From JBBSBL01 sp046330255 (GTDB lineage: Bacteria; Actinomycetota; Thermoleophilia; Solirubrobacterales; Solirubrobacteraceae), in NCBI GenBank assembly GCA_046330255.1, contig JAXLTC010000001.1:744001-808000 (forward strand): a stretch of DNA of 64,000 nt. The letters are read 5' to 3'. The translations under genes and the position numbers were made by a program. Positions 16,693-24,669 of the stretch are shown piece by piece. Position 1 is the first letter of the stretch. Each line of letters begins with the position of its first letter. The notes below the pieces were generated by a model. It was not told the DNA's origin and searched no databases. It was given only the letters and a program-made list of their open reading frames with translations.

Positions 16693-17622
16693 TCAGCCGG
16701 CGGTCCGCCGCGCCACCGAGACGCGGTAGGCGCCCGAGCGCGCGTGGAGGATCGGGTCCTCCGAGAGCCCGATCCCGTCGCAGACCCGCGTGGGGTCGAA
16801 CACGAGGACATCACCGTCGCGCTCGCGGTCGGTGGCGATCCCGGTCAGCTCCAGGCGGCCCATCTCCACGCGCCGGCGCCGCTGCGGCCACTCGGCGGTC
16901 GGATCGTCGAGCGGGTCACCGGCATCCGCGACCTGCGCCTCGAGCATGAACGCTACGGGCGCGCCCTCCAGGCGCTCCGCGATCTCCCCCGACAGGTAGT
17001 CGCGGGGCAGCGCGGCCGCGCGCTCGTCGCTGAGCGAGGACTCGCCGGCCTGGGGAAGCCAGTGCCAGCGCACCCAGCGCTCGGTTCCGTCGCCCGCCGT
17101 GAGCGAGAACGCATGGATCGCGTGGTAGGCCAGGCGCGCATAGCTCTCGGGCGGGAGCGTCGCCATCACCGCCTGGACCGCGGGAAGCGTCTCCGGATGG
17201 GCGCCGAGGAAGGCGCCGACCCGCTCCATGTCGGGAGCGCCGGTCTCCGGGTCGGGGACGCGCGCCTCGCCGAACGCGATGAAGTCCTCGACCGTGCGCA
17301 CGAAGAACCTCGGCAGGGTCATCGCGACGATGTCCGTCGTCGATCCGTCCGGGAGGTAGAGCTTCACCGCCAGGCCGTGCGCCCCGCGGGCGGCGTCGCG
17401 CGCCGACGGGTCGCCGCTCCCGTTGGAGAAGCGCACGTGGGCGCGGTGCGGCCCGCCCGAGAAGTGCGGCGCGCGGCACAGCTCCGCGGCGGGCGGCGAG
17501 GGAGTGAAGCTCGCGGCGCACAGCACGCCGCGAGCGTGCGCGGCGCGCCGGCCCTCGTGACGGCCGCCGATCGCCTCCAGGAGGTCGACCAGGCGCTCTG
17601 AGGTCGGGTCGGCCCCGGGCAC
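16693..17622 (-). CDS. SrpA-like catalase-family heme peroxidase
   Basis: A 309-residue small catalase-fold protein. Seen: the distal His region HARGVLCAASF, the FSNGSGDPSARDA segment with the conserved Asn, LAVKLYLPDG, RFFVRTVEDFIAF, and the C-terminal DPILHARSGAYRVS, where the Tyr is in the position of the proximal heme ligand. The family (SrpA, catalase-related peroxidase) lacks the wrapping and C-terminal domains of full catalases and works as an organic peroxidase. No signal peptide, so cytosolic. Start is GTG 17622, 7 bases after a TAGGCT box. Confidence 0.87.
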   Translation of the reverse strand: MPGADPTSERLVDLLEAIGGRHEGRRAAHARGVLCAASFTPSPPAAELCRAPHFSGGPHRAHVRFSNGSGDPSARDAARGAHGLAVKLYLPDGSTTDIVAMTLPRFFVRTVEDFIAFGEARVPDPETGAPDMERVGAFLGAHPETLPAVQAVMATLPPESYARLAYHAIHAFSLTAGDGTERWVRWHWLPQAGESSLSDERAAALPRDYLSGEIAERLEGAPVAFMLEAQVADAGDPLDDPTAEWPQRRRRVEMGRLELTGIATDRERDGDVLVFDPTRVCDGIGLSEDPILHARSGAYRVSVARRTAG

Positions 17623-17629
17623 GAGCGCC

Positions 17630-17635
17630 AGCCTA
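17630..17635 (-). promoter_or_regulatory. -10 box TAGGCT, leaderless promoter of the SrpA-like gene
   Basis: TAGGCT, 7 bases, then GTG 17622 on the minus strand. Same motif as before the carboxyltransferase and Bcp genes. Confidence 0.5.
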
Positions 17636-17665
17636 CGCGCCCCGCGCCGTCCGGTCCACGGCCGC

Positions 17666-18451
17666 TCAGCGCGGCAGCACGAGCAGCGCCTGCACGGCGC
17701 GGCCGATGCGGCCGCGCTCGTCCCGGAGCACGCTCTCGGCCGAGCCCGTGCCGTCGGCGGCGATGCGCGTCACCGCGTCGAGGCATACCCACTCCCCCTC
17801 CGGGTCGCGATCCAGGTAGACCGTGAGGTCGGGGTTGATGAACGCGTGGGCATCCCAGTCGAGCGTGGCGCTGATCCCGTTGCCGAAGTCCGCCGCCGCG
17901 AGCGCCCGCTGCAGCGGCGATGGCTCCTCGCCCGCGACGAGCGGCACCCGCAGCCGCAACCATGCCGCCGCCGGGCCGGGCTCGCGCCAGTCGCCGCTCA
18001 GGTAGCGGATCTCCATCGCGTCGGCGCCGAAGGTCGGCCGCACCGCCGAGGGCGGCGGGCCGGCGGTGCGCGCCGACTCCGGTGGCGCGGGAGCCGTCTC
18101 CGGCGGCGCCACCGGCGCCGTGGCACCCGCGTCCGAGCGGATCCGCAGACCTGTGGCGCGGCAGACCTCGCTCTCGCCGTGGTGGAGCGACGCGGAGAGC
18201 AACTGGGCGCTGCGGCCGGACTTGACGGTCTCGACGCTCAGCGCCAGCGGCGCGATCGGGACCGGGCGCAGGAACTCGACCGTGATCCGCGCCATGCGCG
18301 TTCCCCCGCCGCCCGCGTGACGCTCGATCGCGCCCGCGAGCAGCGCGGCGGGCGCTCCTCCGTGCTGGGCGCCCGGGTCCCAGGGTCCGCGCGACAGCGC
18401 GGTCGGGTGCAGGCGGCCTGCGGGCTCGTGCATGTAGACGGCTTCGGGCAC
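17666..18451 (-). CDS. thioesterase family protein (TesB/4HBT_3-like double hotdog)
   Basis: A 261-residue protein of the acyl-CoA thioesterase II-like double-hotdog family. First hotdog: GPWDPGAQHGGAPAALLAGA and MARITVEFLRPVPIAPL; second: MEIRYLSGDWREPGPAAAWL through ATLDWDAHAFINPDLTVYL. A Pro/Ala-rich linker joins them. Such enzymes hydrolyse acyl-CoA; the Asp in LDWDAHAF is close to the expected catalytic position. Start GTG 18451 follows a TAGCAT box by 8 bases. Confidence 0.82.
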   Translation of the reverse strand: MPEAVYMHEPAGRLHPTALSRGPWDPGAQHGGAPAALLAGAIERHAGGGGTRMARITVEFLRPVPIAPLALSVETVKSGRSAQLLSASLHHGESEVCRATGLRIRSDAGATAPVAPPETAPAPPESARTAGPPPSAVRPTFGADAMEIRYLSGDWREPGPAAAWLRLRVPLVAGEEPSPLQRALAAADFGNGISATLDWDAHAFINPDLTVYLDRDPEGEWVCLDAVTRIAADGTGSAESVLRDERGRIGRAVQALLVLPR

Positions 18452-18459
18452 GGCCGGCG

Positions 18460-18465
18460 ATGCTA
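18460..18465 (-). promoter_or_regulatory. -10 box TAGCAT, leaderless promoter of the thioesterase gene
   Basis: TAGCAT, 8 bases, then GTG 18451 on the minus strand. Confidence 0.45.
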
Positions 18466-18527
18466 GGCGAGATGCCCGCGGGCCTGCCGAGCGTTCGGGC
18501 GCCCGGGTTGGGCTCGTGCCCGGGGCG

Positions 18528-18564
18528 GGTTCGAGCGCCCGGGTCCGGTTCGAGCGCCGGGTCC
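18528..18564. repeat. short tandem repeat GGTTCGAGCGCC(C)GGGTCC
   Basis: Two adjacent units of 19 and 18 bases, followed by a decayed third (GGTTCGCGCGTTGCC). It lies in the 559-base non-coding stretch 18452-19010. The rest of that stretch is occupied by two copies of the 143-bp dispersed element; I see no gene in it. Confidence 0.6.
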
Positions 18565-18616
18565 GGTTCGCGCGTTGCCGGTTGCCTGTTACGCAGAGAA
18601 CTGCGGCTAAGAAGGA

Positions 18617-18759
18617 GGCAATTCGCGCTCGCGGAGGGCGGGCTCTCCGCGAGAGTGCGATTTTCTCCGTATATCGAGATCAAGTGCACTCTCGCGACAC
18701 GGCCGCCGCCGAGCGGCTCCTTCGTTGCCGCCGTTCGCAACGACCCACGCCCGCGGGGG
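18617..18759 (+). repeat. dispersed extragenic element, copy 1 (143 bp)
   Basis: Identical to copy 2 (194 bases downstream) at 141 of 143 positions. It contains a perfect 11-bp inverted repeat, CGCGAGAGTGC (18648-18658) and GCACTCTCGCG (18686-18696), enclosing a 27-base AT-richer centre (TTTTCTCCGTATATCGAGAT), followed by the conserved block TTCGTTGCCGCCGTTCGC (18721-18738) and ACCCACGCCCGCGGG. Homology to the 51.8-kb copy continues on both sides (GAACTGCGGC upstream, GGGCATCGGCCC and CTCGGCCGCCG downstream). Confidence 0.85.
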
Positions 18760-18810
18760 CGCGGATGGTCGGGCATCGGCCCCATCCGAGCGGCTCGGCC
18801 GCCGGAGCCA

Positions 18811-18953
18811 GGCAATTCGCCCTCGCGGAGGGCGGGCTCTCCGCGAGAGTGCGATTTTCTCCGTATATCGAGATCAAATGCACTCTCGCGACACGGCCGC
18901 CGCCGAGCGGCTCCTTCGTTGCCGCCGTTCGCAACGACCCACGCCCGCGGGGG
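18811..18953 (+). repeat. dispersed extragenic element, copy 2 (143 bp)
   Basis: Same element as copy 1, differing at two bases. Inverted-repeat arms are at 18842-18852 and 18880-18890 and the TTCGTTGCCGCCGTTCGC block at 18915-18932. It ends 57 bases before the start codon of the secreted hydrolase gene, so it may lie within that gene's promoter or leader. Confidence 0.85.
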
Positions 18954-19010
18954 GACGCCCGCCGGGACCGGCGCGGCCGCCCGGCGCGTCATGGGAACAT
19001 CCGCCGTCCC

Positions 19011-20171
19011 GTGCATCGACTCTTCTGGACAGCGGCACTCCTCGCCGGCCTGGCGCTCTCGGCGGCGTTCGCGGCGCCGGGTATCGCGGCTCCGGGCACG
19101 CGGGCCGCGGCTCCGTCCCAGGCCGACCCGATCTGCTCGGGCACGCTGGTGCCGGCGAGCGTCCCCTCACCGGGCCGCGCCCCGCGCCTGCGCATGGGCA
19201 TCGGCCCCAACGGCGCCTCGGGCGCATCCGGTGCCGCGGTCGCGCCGGTGCCCGACGACCCCGCTCGCACGCTCGCGGCGCTCGCGCGCCTGCGCCCGCG
19301 CGGCGCGCCGCTCGTGCTGCGCCTGAACCGCTTCTTCTGGTCCGACGGCGAGCGCGGCCTGCGCCGCTTCCTCGCGCTGACCCGCCGCTACACCTCGCGC
19401 GGCTACCTGGTCGAGCTGCAGGTCCGCTACCACCCGTCGCCGCGCCAGGAGGGGGACATCCCGGCCTGGACCCGCTGGGTGCGCCGCGTCGTGCGGGCGT
19501 TCGGGCCTAACCGCCGGGTCGTGGGCCTGCAGATCGCCAACGAGGTCAACCTCACCTTCTCACCCGACTCCTCCGACGGCGCCTACCGCGGAGCGCGCCA
19601 GGCCCTGGTCCAGGGCGTGATCGCCGCCAAGGACGAGGCCCGCCGCCGCGGCTTCCGGCAACTGACGGTCGGGTTCAACTGGTTCTTCCAGCTCGCGCCG
19701 GCGACCGAGGCCTCGTTCTGGGAGTCGATCCGCGCGGGCGGCCCGCGCTTCCGCGCCGCGCTCGACTGGGTCGGCCTCGACACCTATCCGGGGACGTTCT
19801 TCCCGCTCTCGCTGCCACCGGCGCGGACCGGCGAGGGCATCCTCGCCGGGCTGAACACGCTGCGCGGCTGCTGGCTGCGCAGGGCCGGCATCCCGCGCTC
19901 GGTCCCGGTGCATGTCGAGGAGAACGGCTGGCCGACCGGCCCGGGCCGCAGCGAAGCCGACCAGGCCGTCGCGATGCGCTCCATGGTCGGCGCGGCGAAC
20001 GCCGCGCGCCGCGCCTACCACGTGACCGACTACCGCTGGTTCAGCCTGCGCGACCACCGCACCTCCTCGCCCAACTTCCAGCACCACTACGGGCTGCTGC
20101 GCGACGACTACTCGCCCAAGCCGGCGTTCGCGGTCTACAAGCGGCTGCTCGCGCGACTCGCAGGCCGCTGA
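19011..20171 (+). CDS. secreted glycoside hydrolase, GH-A clan (GH5/GH39/GH53-like)
   Basis: A 386-residue exported (beta/alpha)8-type hydrolase. Signal peptide about residues 1-26. The acid/base Glu is E178 in QIANEVNLTF and the nucleophile is probably E304 in HVEENGWPTG; the strand-1 region MGIGPNG and the final DYRWFSLRDH are also typical. The family within clan GH-A cannot be fixed by eye, so the substrate (beta-glucan, mannan or galactan) is open. Start GTG 19011 gives a clean signal peptide; no strong ribosome site is visible. The two 143-bp repeats lie directly upstream. Confidence 0.75.
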   Translation: MHRLFWTAALLAGLALSAAFAAPGIAAPGTRAAAPSQADPICSGTLVPASVPSPGRAPRLRMGIGPNGASGASGAAVAPVPDDPARTLAALARLRPRGAPLVLRLNRFFWSDGERGLRRFLALTRRYTSRGYLVELQVRYHPSPRQEGDIPAWTRWVRRVVRAFGPNRRVVGLQIANEVNLTFSPDSSDGAYRGARQALVQGVIAAKDEARRRGFRQLTVGFNWFFQLAPATEASFWESIRAGGPRFRAALDWVGLDTYPGTFFPLSLPPARTGEGILAGLNTLRGCWLRRAGIPRSVPVHVEENGWPTGPGRSEADQAVAMRSMVGAANAARRAYHVTDYRWFSLRDHRTSSPNFQHHYGLLRDDYSPKPAFAVYKRLLARLAGR

Positions 20172-20222
20172 GGGGGCCGGCCGGGCCGGGACCGCGCAGG
20201 CCGCCGGGCGCCGGGCGCCGCC

Positions 20223-20310
20223 AACGGCGGCAACGAAAGAGCCCTCGCCGGGCGGGCGAGAGACGCGTTCGACGTTTTGCACCGTAGTGGTGCTCAACGT
20301 CGCAAGGACC
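20223..20310 (-). repeat. dispersed extragenic element, diverged copy 3 (reverse orientation)
   Basis: On the minus strand, a hairpin CGACGTT ... AACGTCG (20270-20276 and 20296-20302) with an inner stem GCACC/GGTGC is followed by CTCTCGCC...GGCGAG and then TTCGTTGCCGCCGTT (20237-20223), the block shared by all copies. The hairpin sequence differs from copies 1-2 but its position relative to the block is kept. It lies in the 337-base gap 20172-20508. The remainder of the gap shows only GC-rich sequence and a -10-like box before the kinase gene. Confidence 0.65.
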
Positions 20311-20495
20311 ATCCGGCCGTCCCGCCATCCCGCCGGACCCGCCGACCAGCCGAGGCCACGCCGACGACCCCGGAGCCCCCTCCTTCCCCAGTCGCGATTC
20401 GCCAGGGCCGCGGCCTCGCCGACGACGCCCGGCAAACAGACGTCCGCACCTGACGACGCCGGCCGGCGTCGCCTGGCTCCCGCCCCGGCCCCGCC

Positions 20496-20501
20496 TAAGC
20501 T
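20496..20501 (+). promoter_or_regulatory. -10 box TAAGCT, leaderless promoter of the kinase gene
   Basis: TAAGCT, 7 bases, then ATG 20509. It supports this ATG as the start although the frame is open upstream. Confidence 0.5.
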
Positions 20502-20508
20502 GACCGGG

Positions 20509-21954
20509 ATGGAGGGGCGCCTGCAGAACCTGCTGGGCGGCACCGAGCGGCCGTCGTTCCTCGCGGGCCTCGCGGTGGCGCTGTTGAGCATCGCGCTCGA
20601 GACGATCCTCGTCTTCCCGCTGCGCGACATCGCACCCGTGGTCTCGCTGGGCGTCGTCTACCTCGTCGGCGTACTGGTCCTCTCCGCCGGCTGGGGGCTG
20701 CGGCTGGGGCTCCTGACGGGGCTGCTCAGCGCCGCGGCCTTCAACTGGTTCCACATCCCGCCGACGGGGCGCTTCACGATCCGGGAGCCGGAGAACTGGG
20801 TGGCGCTTGGCGCGTTCCTGGTCGCCGCCGTGATCGCGAGCACGATCGCCCAGATCGCCCGCGCCCGGGCGCGGGAGGCCGAGGAGCGCCGGCGGGAGGC
20901 CGACCTCGCGGCGGAGATGGCGCGGCTGCTGCTGCGCGGGGGCGACCTCGTCGGCGGGCTCGCGACCGCCGCGCGCCGCCTGGCCGCGGCGCTCGAGCTG
21001 CCCTCCGCGGCGATCGAGCTGGAGCGGGTGGAGAGCGACGAGCGCAGCGTCGCCTTCCCGCTGCGCGAGGACCGCCGGCGCCTCGGGACGCTCGTCGTGC
21101 CCTCGGACTTGCCGGAGGGGACCCTGCGGCGGCTCCAGGAGCGGGTGGTCCCCGCGCTGGAGGCCCTGCTTGCGGCCGCGCTGGAGCGCGAGGCGCTGCA
21201 CGCGGAGGTGGTCGAGACCGAGGCGCTGCGCCACAGCGACGTCGTGAAGACGGCGCTACTGCGCTCCGTCTCGCACGACCTGCGCTCGCCGCTGACCGCG
21301 ATCGTCACCGCCGGTGACGCCCTGCGCGCCCCCGCTCTCGCCGACGAGGACCGGCGCGAGCTCGCCGCGGTCGTGAGCGAGGAAGCGCGCCGCCTCGCGC
21401 GGCTCATCGACAACCTGCTGGACCTCTCGCGCCTGGAGGCGGGGGTCGCCGAGCCGCACCGCTCGTGGTGCTCGGTCGAAGAGATCCTGCGCACGGCGGC
21501 CGAGGACACCGGCGCTCCACCGCGGGCGCTGCACTTCGCGCTCGACCGGGAGCTCCCGCCGGTGCGCGCCGACCCGGCCCAGCTCGAGCGCGCGCTCGCC
21601 AACGTGCTCGAGAACTCCGTCGCCCACTCCGGCGGCCACCCGGTGTCCGTCCGTGCGCGCGTGGTCGGCGATTGCCTCGTGGTGCGGATCGTCGACCGCG
21701 GACCGGGGATCCCGCCCGCGCAGCTCGAGCGCGTGTTCGAGCCGTTCTACACCGCGCAGTCGGCCGAGAGCGGACCCCGGCGCTCCGGCCTGGGGCTGGC
21801 GATCGCCCGCGGGTTCATCGCAGCCAACGGTGGGCACATAGCCGCGGAGTCGCTGCCCGGCCAGGGAACCACCTTCGTGGTGACGCTGCCCCTGCCGGCG
21901 CGCAGCGACGGCGGCGACGGGCAGCCGAGCGCGCAGGGCGCGCGGGTCTCGTGA
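20509..21954 (+). CDS. KdpD-like sensor histidine kinase lacking the KdpD N-terminal domain
   Basis: A 481-residue membrane kinase equal to the C-terminal half of KdpD. Four membrane helices of the DUF4118 type (about residues 18-115, with the hallmark FNWFHIPPTGRFTI), a GAF-like region, then HisKA with H256 in RSVSHDLRSPLTA and HATPase with N box NVLENSVAHSGG and G boxes DRGPGIPP and GLGLAIARG. It should phosphorylate the adjacent KdpE. The cytosolic Walker-type KdpD domain that normally forms its N-terminus is a separate gene at 27452. Its stop overlaps the kdpE start (GTGA). Confidence 0.88.
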   Translation: MEGRLQNLLGGTERPSFLAGLAVALLSIALETILVFPLRDIAPVVSLGVVYLVGVLVLSAGWGLRLGLLTGLLSAAAFNWFHIPPTGRFTIREPENWVALGAFLVAAVIASTIAQIARARAREAEERRREADLAAEMARLLLRGGDLVGGLATAARRLAAALELPSAAIELERVESDERSVAFPLREDRRRLGTLVVPSDLPEGTLRRLQERVVPALEALLAAALEREALHAEVVETEALRHSDVVKTALLRSVSHDLRSPLTAIVTAGDALRAPALADEDRRELAAVVSEEARRLARLIDNLLDLSRLEAGVAEPHRSWCSVEEILRTAAEDTGAPPRALHFALDRELPPVRADPAQLERALANVLENSVAHSGGHPVSVRARVVGDCLVVRIVDRGPGIPPAQLERVFEPFYTAQSAESGPRRSGLGLAIARGFIAANGGHIAAESLPGQGTTFVVTLPLPARSDGGDGQPSAQGARVS

Positions 21955-22634
21955 GCGCGCAGCGCCGCGTCCTGGTATGCGACGACGAGCCCCAGATCCT
22001 GCGCGCGCTGAAGGTCGTGCTGCGGGAGGCGGGCTTCGAGGTCGTCCCGGCCGCCACCGCCGAGGAGGCGCTCGATCGCGCCGCCGTGCGACCCCCGGAG
22101 GCGGCGATCCTCGATCTCGTGCTTCCCGACGGCGACGGCATCGAGGTCTGCCGGCGCCTGCGCGAGTGGACGGACATGCCGATCCTCGTGCTCTCCGCCG
22201 TCGGCGAGGAGGAGGAGAAGGTACGCGCGCTGGAGGCCGGAGCCGACGACTACGTCACCAAGCCGTTCGGGTCGCGCGAGCTGGTGGCACGGCTCGAGGC
22301 GGCTCTGCGACGCGTTGGCGCCGGCGCCGACGAGCCCGTCCTGCAGGTCGACGGACTCGAGGTGGACATCGCCTCCCGGGTCGTGCGCGCCGGCGGGGAG
22401 TCGGTCCACCTGACGCCGACCGAGTTCGAGCTGCTGCGCGTGCTGCTGCGTCACCGCGGACGGCTGCTGACCCATCGGACGCTGCTGGTCGAGGTCTGGG
22501 GACCGGAGTGGGCGGAGGACACCCACACGCTGCGCACGCACATCGCGAACCTGCGGGCGAAGATCGAGCCTGCGGGCGACGGGCCGCGCTTCATCCGCAC
22601 CGATCCGGGCGTGGGCTACCGCTTCGCCGCCTGA
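21951..22634 (+). CDS. kdpE: KdpE-type response regulator
   Basis: A 227-residue OmpR/PhoB-class regulator. Receiver domain with D55 as phosphorylation site (ILDLVLPDGDG), acidic pocket CDDEPQ, and KPFGSRELVARLEAAL at the end; winged-helix domain with HLTPTEFELLRVLL and the recognition region HTLRTHIANLRAKIEP, closing with RTDPGVGYRF. It should activate the kdp genes that follow. GTG start overlaps the kinase stop by four bases, so the pair is translationally coupled. Confidence 0.93.
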   Translation: MSAQRRVLVCDDEPQILRALKVVLREAGFEVVPAATAEEALDRAAVRPPEAAILDLVLPDGDGIEVCRRLREWTDMPILVLSAVGEEEEKVRALEAGADDYVTKPFGSRELVARLEAALRRVGAGADEPVLQVDGLEVDIASRVVRAGGESVHLTPTEFELLRVLLRHRGRLLTHRTLLVEVWGPEWAEDTHTLRTHIANLRAKIEPAGDGPRFIRTDPGVGYRFAA

Positions 22635-22766
22635 GCGCCGGGCCGCGGCGAGACGCCCGTCCCCGGGAGCGCGTCCTGTGGCGCGATTCGTCGTGTTGAC
22701 ACGTTCTTGACGGCGGGGGCCTGCATCCGGGCACGCCCTTGACGCCCCGGCGCCCAGACTGGCCCC

Positions 22767-22847
22767 ATGGACATCCTCGCCGTCGCGCTCGCGCTCGCGT
22801 TCTTCGCGCTGATGTACCTCTTCGCCGACGGGCTGGGGAAGGTTTGA
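22767..22847 (+). CDS. 26-residue single-TM micro-protein of the kdp operon
   Basis: A short frame reading MDILAVALALAFFALMYLFA followed by DGLGKV: one membrane helix and a short polar tail. Its stop TGA overlaps the TTG start of kdpF (TTGA), which argues for translation. Many actinobacterial kdp operons, as I remember them, carry a similar tiny membrane gene before kdpF. Possible roles are a KdpA-associated lipid-like stabiliser, as KdpF is, or just a coupling leader. CAGACT lies 6 bases before the ATG, close to the local leaderless pattern. Confidence 0.65.
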   Translation: MDILAVALALAFFALMYLFADGLGKV

Positions 22848-22933
22848 GCGCCGCCGACGCCATCGGACTGGCCGTGTCGGCCGCCATCTTCGCCTACCTC
22901 GTGTTCGCGCTGCTGCGCGGAGAGCGCCTGTAG
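22844..22933 (+). CDS. kdpF: KdpF subunit of the K+-transporting ATPase
   Basis: A 29-residue single-helix peptide, the normal KdpF size: SAADAIGLAVSAAIFAYLVF then ALLRGERL, matching the usual xDxxxLxxAxxLxxYLxxALLxPERF pattern. It stabilises the KdpABC complex at the membrane. The start is TTG 22844, overlapping the stop of the micro-ORF. The TAG stop is followed two bases later by the kdpA ATG. Confidence 0.88.
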   Translation: MSAADAIGLAVSAAIFAYLVFALLRGERL

Positions 22934-22935
22934 CG

Positions 22936-24669
22936 ATGACGATCGCGGGCTGGGCGCAGATCGCGCTCTTCGTGGCGCTGCTGACGGCGCTGACGCCGGT
23001 CATCGGCGCTTACATGGCGCGCGTCTACGACGGCGAGCGTCACGCGCTGGGCGCCGTGCTGGGCCCGCTCGAGCGCCTGACCTACCGGCTGCTGGGGCCC
23101 GCCGCCCGAGGCGAGCAGGACTGGAAGGGCTACGCGCGCTCGCTGCTGGCTTTCAGTGCCGCGTCCTGGCTGGGCCTCTACCTCGTGCTGCGGCTCCAGG
23201 GAAGCCTTCCCTGGAACCCGGAGGGCTTCGGCCCGATGCCGTGGGACGTCGCCTTCAACACCACCTCGTCGTTCGTGACCAACACGAACTGGCAGTACTA
23301 CGCCGGCGAGACCACGCTGTCCTACTTCAGCCAGATGGCCGGTCTGGCGGTCCAGAACTTCGTGTCCGCCGCGGTCGGGATGGCCGCGGTCGTGGCGGTC
23401 ATCCGCGGCATCGTTCGGCGTGGAGGCAGCGACCTGGGCAACTTCTGGGTCGACCTCACGCGAACGCTGCTCTACGTCCTGCTGCCGATCTCGCTCGTCG
23501 CGGCGATCTTCCTCGTCTCCCAGGGAACGCTGCAGACGCTCGACCCCTACGTCCACCTCCGGACGCTCACCGGCGGCTCGCAGACGCTCGCGCTGGGACC
23601 CGTCGCCTCGCAGGAGGCCATCAAGCAGCTCGGGACCAACGGCGGCGGGTTCTTCAACGTCAACTCGGCGATGCCGTTCGAGAACCCGAGCGCCCTCACC
23701 AACTTCGTGGAGATGCTCCTGATCCTCGTGATCCCGGCCGGCCTCACCGCGACGTTCGGGCGGATGGTCGGCAGCCGGCGGCAGGGTTGGACGCTCTACG
23801 CGGCCATGCTCCTGATGTTCGTCGCGGGGGTGGCGATCGTCTACGCGGCCGAGGCGCACGGGTCCCCCGCCCAGCACGCGGCCGGGATCGCGGGCGTCAA
23901 CCTCGAGGGCAAGGAGCAGCGGTTCGGCGCCGGCGGCTCCGCGCTGTGGGTGGCGGTCACCACCGTGGCCTCCTGCGGCGCCGTCAACGCGGCGATGGAG
24001 TCGCTGACCGGGATCGGCGCCACCGTCCCGCTGGCCAACATGAGCACGGGCGAGGTGATCTTCGGCGGCACCGGCACCGGCCTGCTGTCGATGCTGCTCT
24101 TCGTGCTGCTCGCCGTGTTCATCGCGGGCCTGATGGTCGGGCGCACGCCCGAGCTGCTCGGCAAGAAGGTCGAGGCGCGCGAGATCAAGCTCGTGATGAT
24201 CGGGACGCTGGCGATGCCCCTGATCGTGCTCACCGCGGTCTCGCTCGCCGTCGCGACGCGCTACGGGGCTCCCTCGAACTTCGCGTCCGGTCCGCAGGGC
24301 TTCACCGAGACGCTCTACGCCTACATATCCCAGACCAACAACAACGGATCTGCGTTCGCCGGCTACACCGGCTTCGTCCAGCCGAACGCGCCGGGGAACG
24401 CGGGGAGCTACGGGATCACCTTCGCCGACCTGCTCGGGGGCTTCGCGATGCTCTTCGGGCGCTTCGTGCCGATCCTCGCGGGGCTCGCGATCGCCGGCGG
24501 CCTGGCCGGCAAGCGGGTCTCTCCGCCCGGCCCCGGGACCATGCGCACGGACACGCCCACGTTCGTGGTGCTGCTGATCGGGACGATCCTGCTGCTCGCG
24601 CTGCTGACGTTCGTTCCGGCCCTGCTCCTCGGCCCCGTCGTCCAGGGCCTGACCGGACGGCTCTTCTGA
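22936..24669 (+). CDS. kdpA: potassium-transporting ATPase potassium-binding subunit KdpA
   Basis: A 577-residue polytopic channel-like subunit with four pore loops. The selectivity-filter segments are visible: FNTTSSFVTNTNWQYY, GTNGGGFFNVNSAMPFENP, the region around ATVPLANMSTGE, and the fourth-loop segment TNNNGSAFAGYTGF. It binds K+ and passes it to KdpB during high-affinity uptake. It follows kdpF by two bases, and its stop overlaps the kdpC start (TGATG). Confidence 0.96.
   Translation: MTIAGWAQIALFVALLTALTPVIGAYMARVYDGERHALGAVLGPLERLTYRLLGPAARGEQDWKGYARSLLAFSAASWLGLYLVLRLQGSLPWNPEGFGPMPWDVAFNTTSSFVTNTNWQYYAGETTLSYFSQMAGLAVQNFVSAAVGMAAVVAVIRGIVRRGGSDLGNFWVDLTRTLLYVLLPISLVAAIFLVSQGTLQTLDPYVHLRTLTGGSQTLALGPVASQEAIKQLGTNGGGFFNVNSAMPFENPSALTNFVEMLLILVIPAGLTATFGRMVGSRRQGWTLYAAMLLMFVAGVAIVYAAEAHGSPAQHAAGIAGVNLEGKEQRFGAGGSALWVAVTTVASCGAVNAAMESLTGIGATVPLANMSTGEVIFGGTGTGLLSMLLFVLLAVFIAGLMVGRTPELLGKKVEAREIKLVMIGTLAMPLIVLTAVSLAVATRYGAPSNFASGPQGFTETLYAYISQTNNNGSAFAGYTGFVQPNAPGNAGSYGITFADLLGGFAMLFGRFVPILAGLAIAGGLAGKRVSPPGPGTMRTDTPTFVVLLIGTILLLALLTFVPALLLGPVVQGLTGRLF

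Noticed and set aside
18600..18960. A protein-coding reading of the 143-bp repeats (frames continuing into the secreted hydrolase)
   Set aside because: The frame through the repeats lacks a signal peptide in the right place, and the repeats also occur where no gene follows in frame. The 19011 GTG gives a normal secreted protein.
22696..22701. TTGACA as the -35 box of a kdp promoter
   Set aside because: No acceptable -10 box lies 16-19 bases downstream, so it cannot be called a promoter from sequence alone. It may still be part of a KdpE-regulated region.
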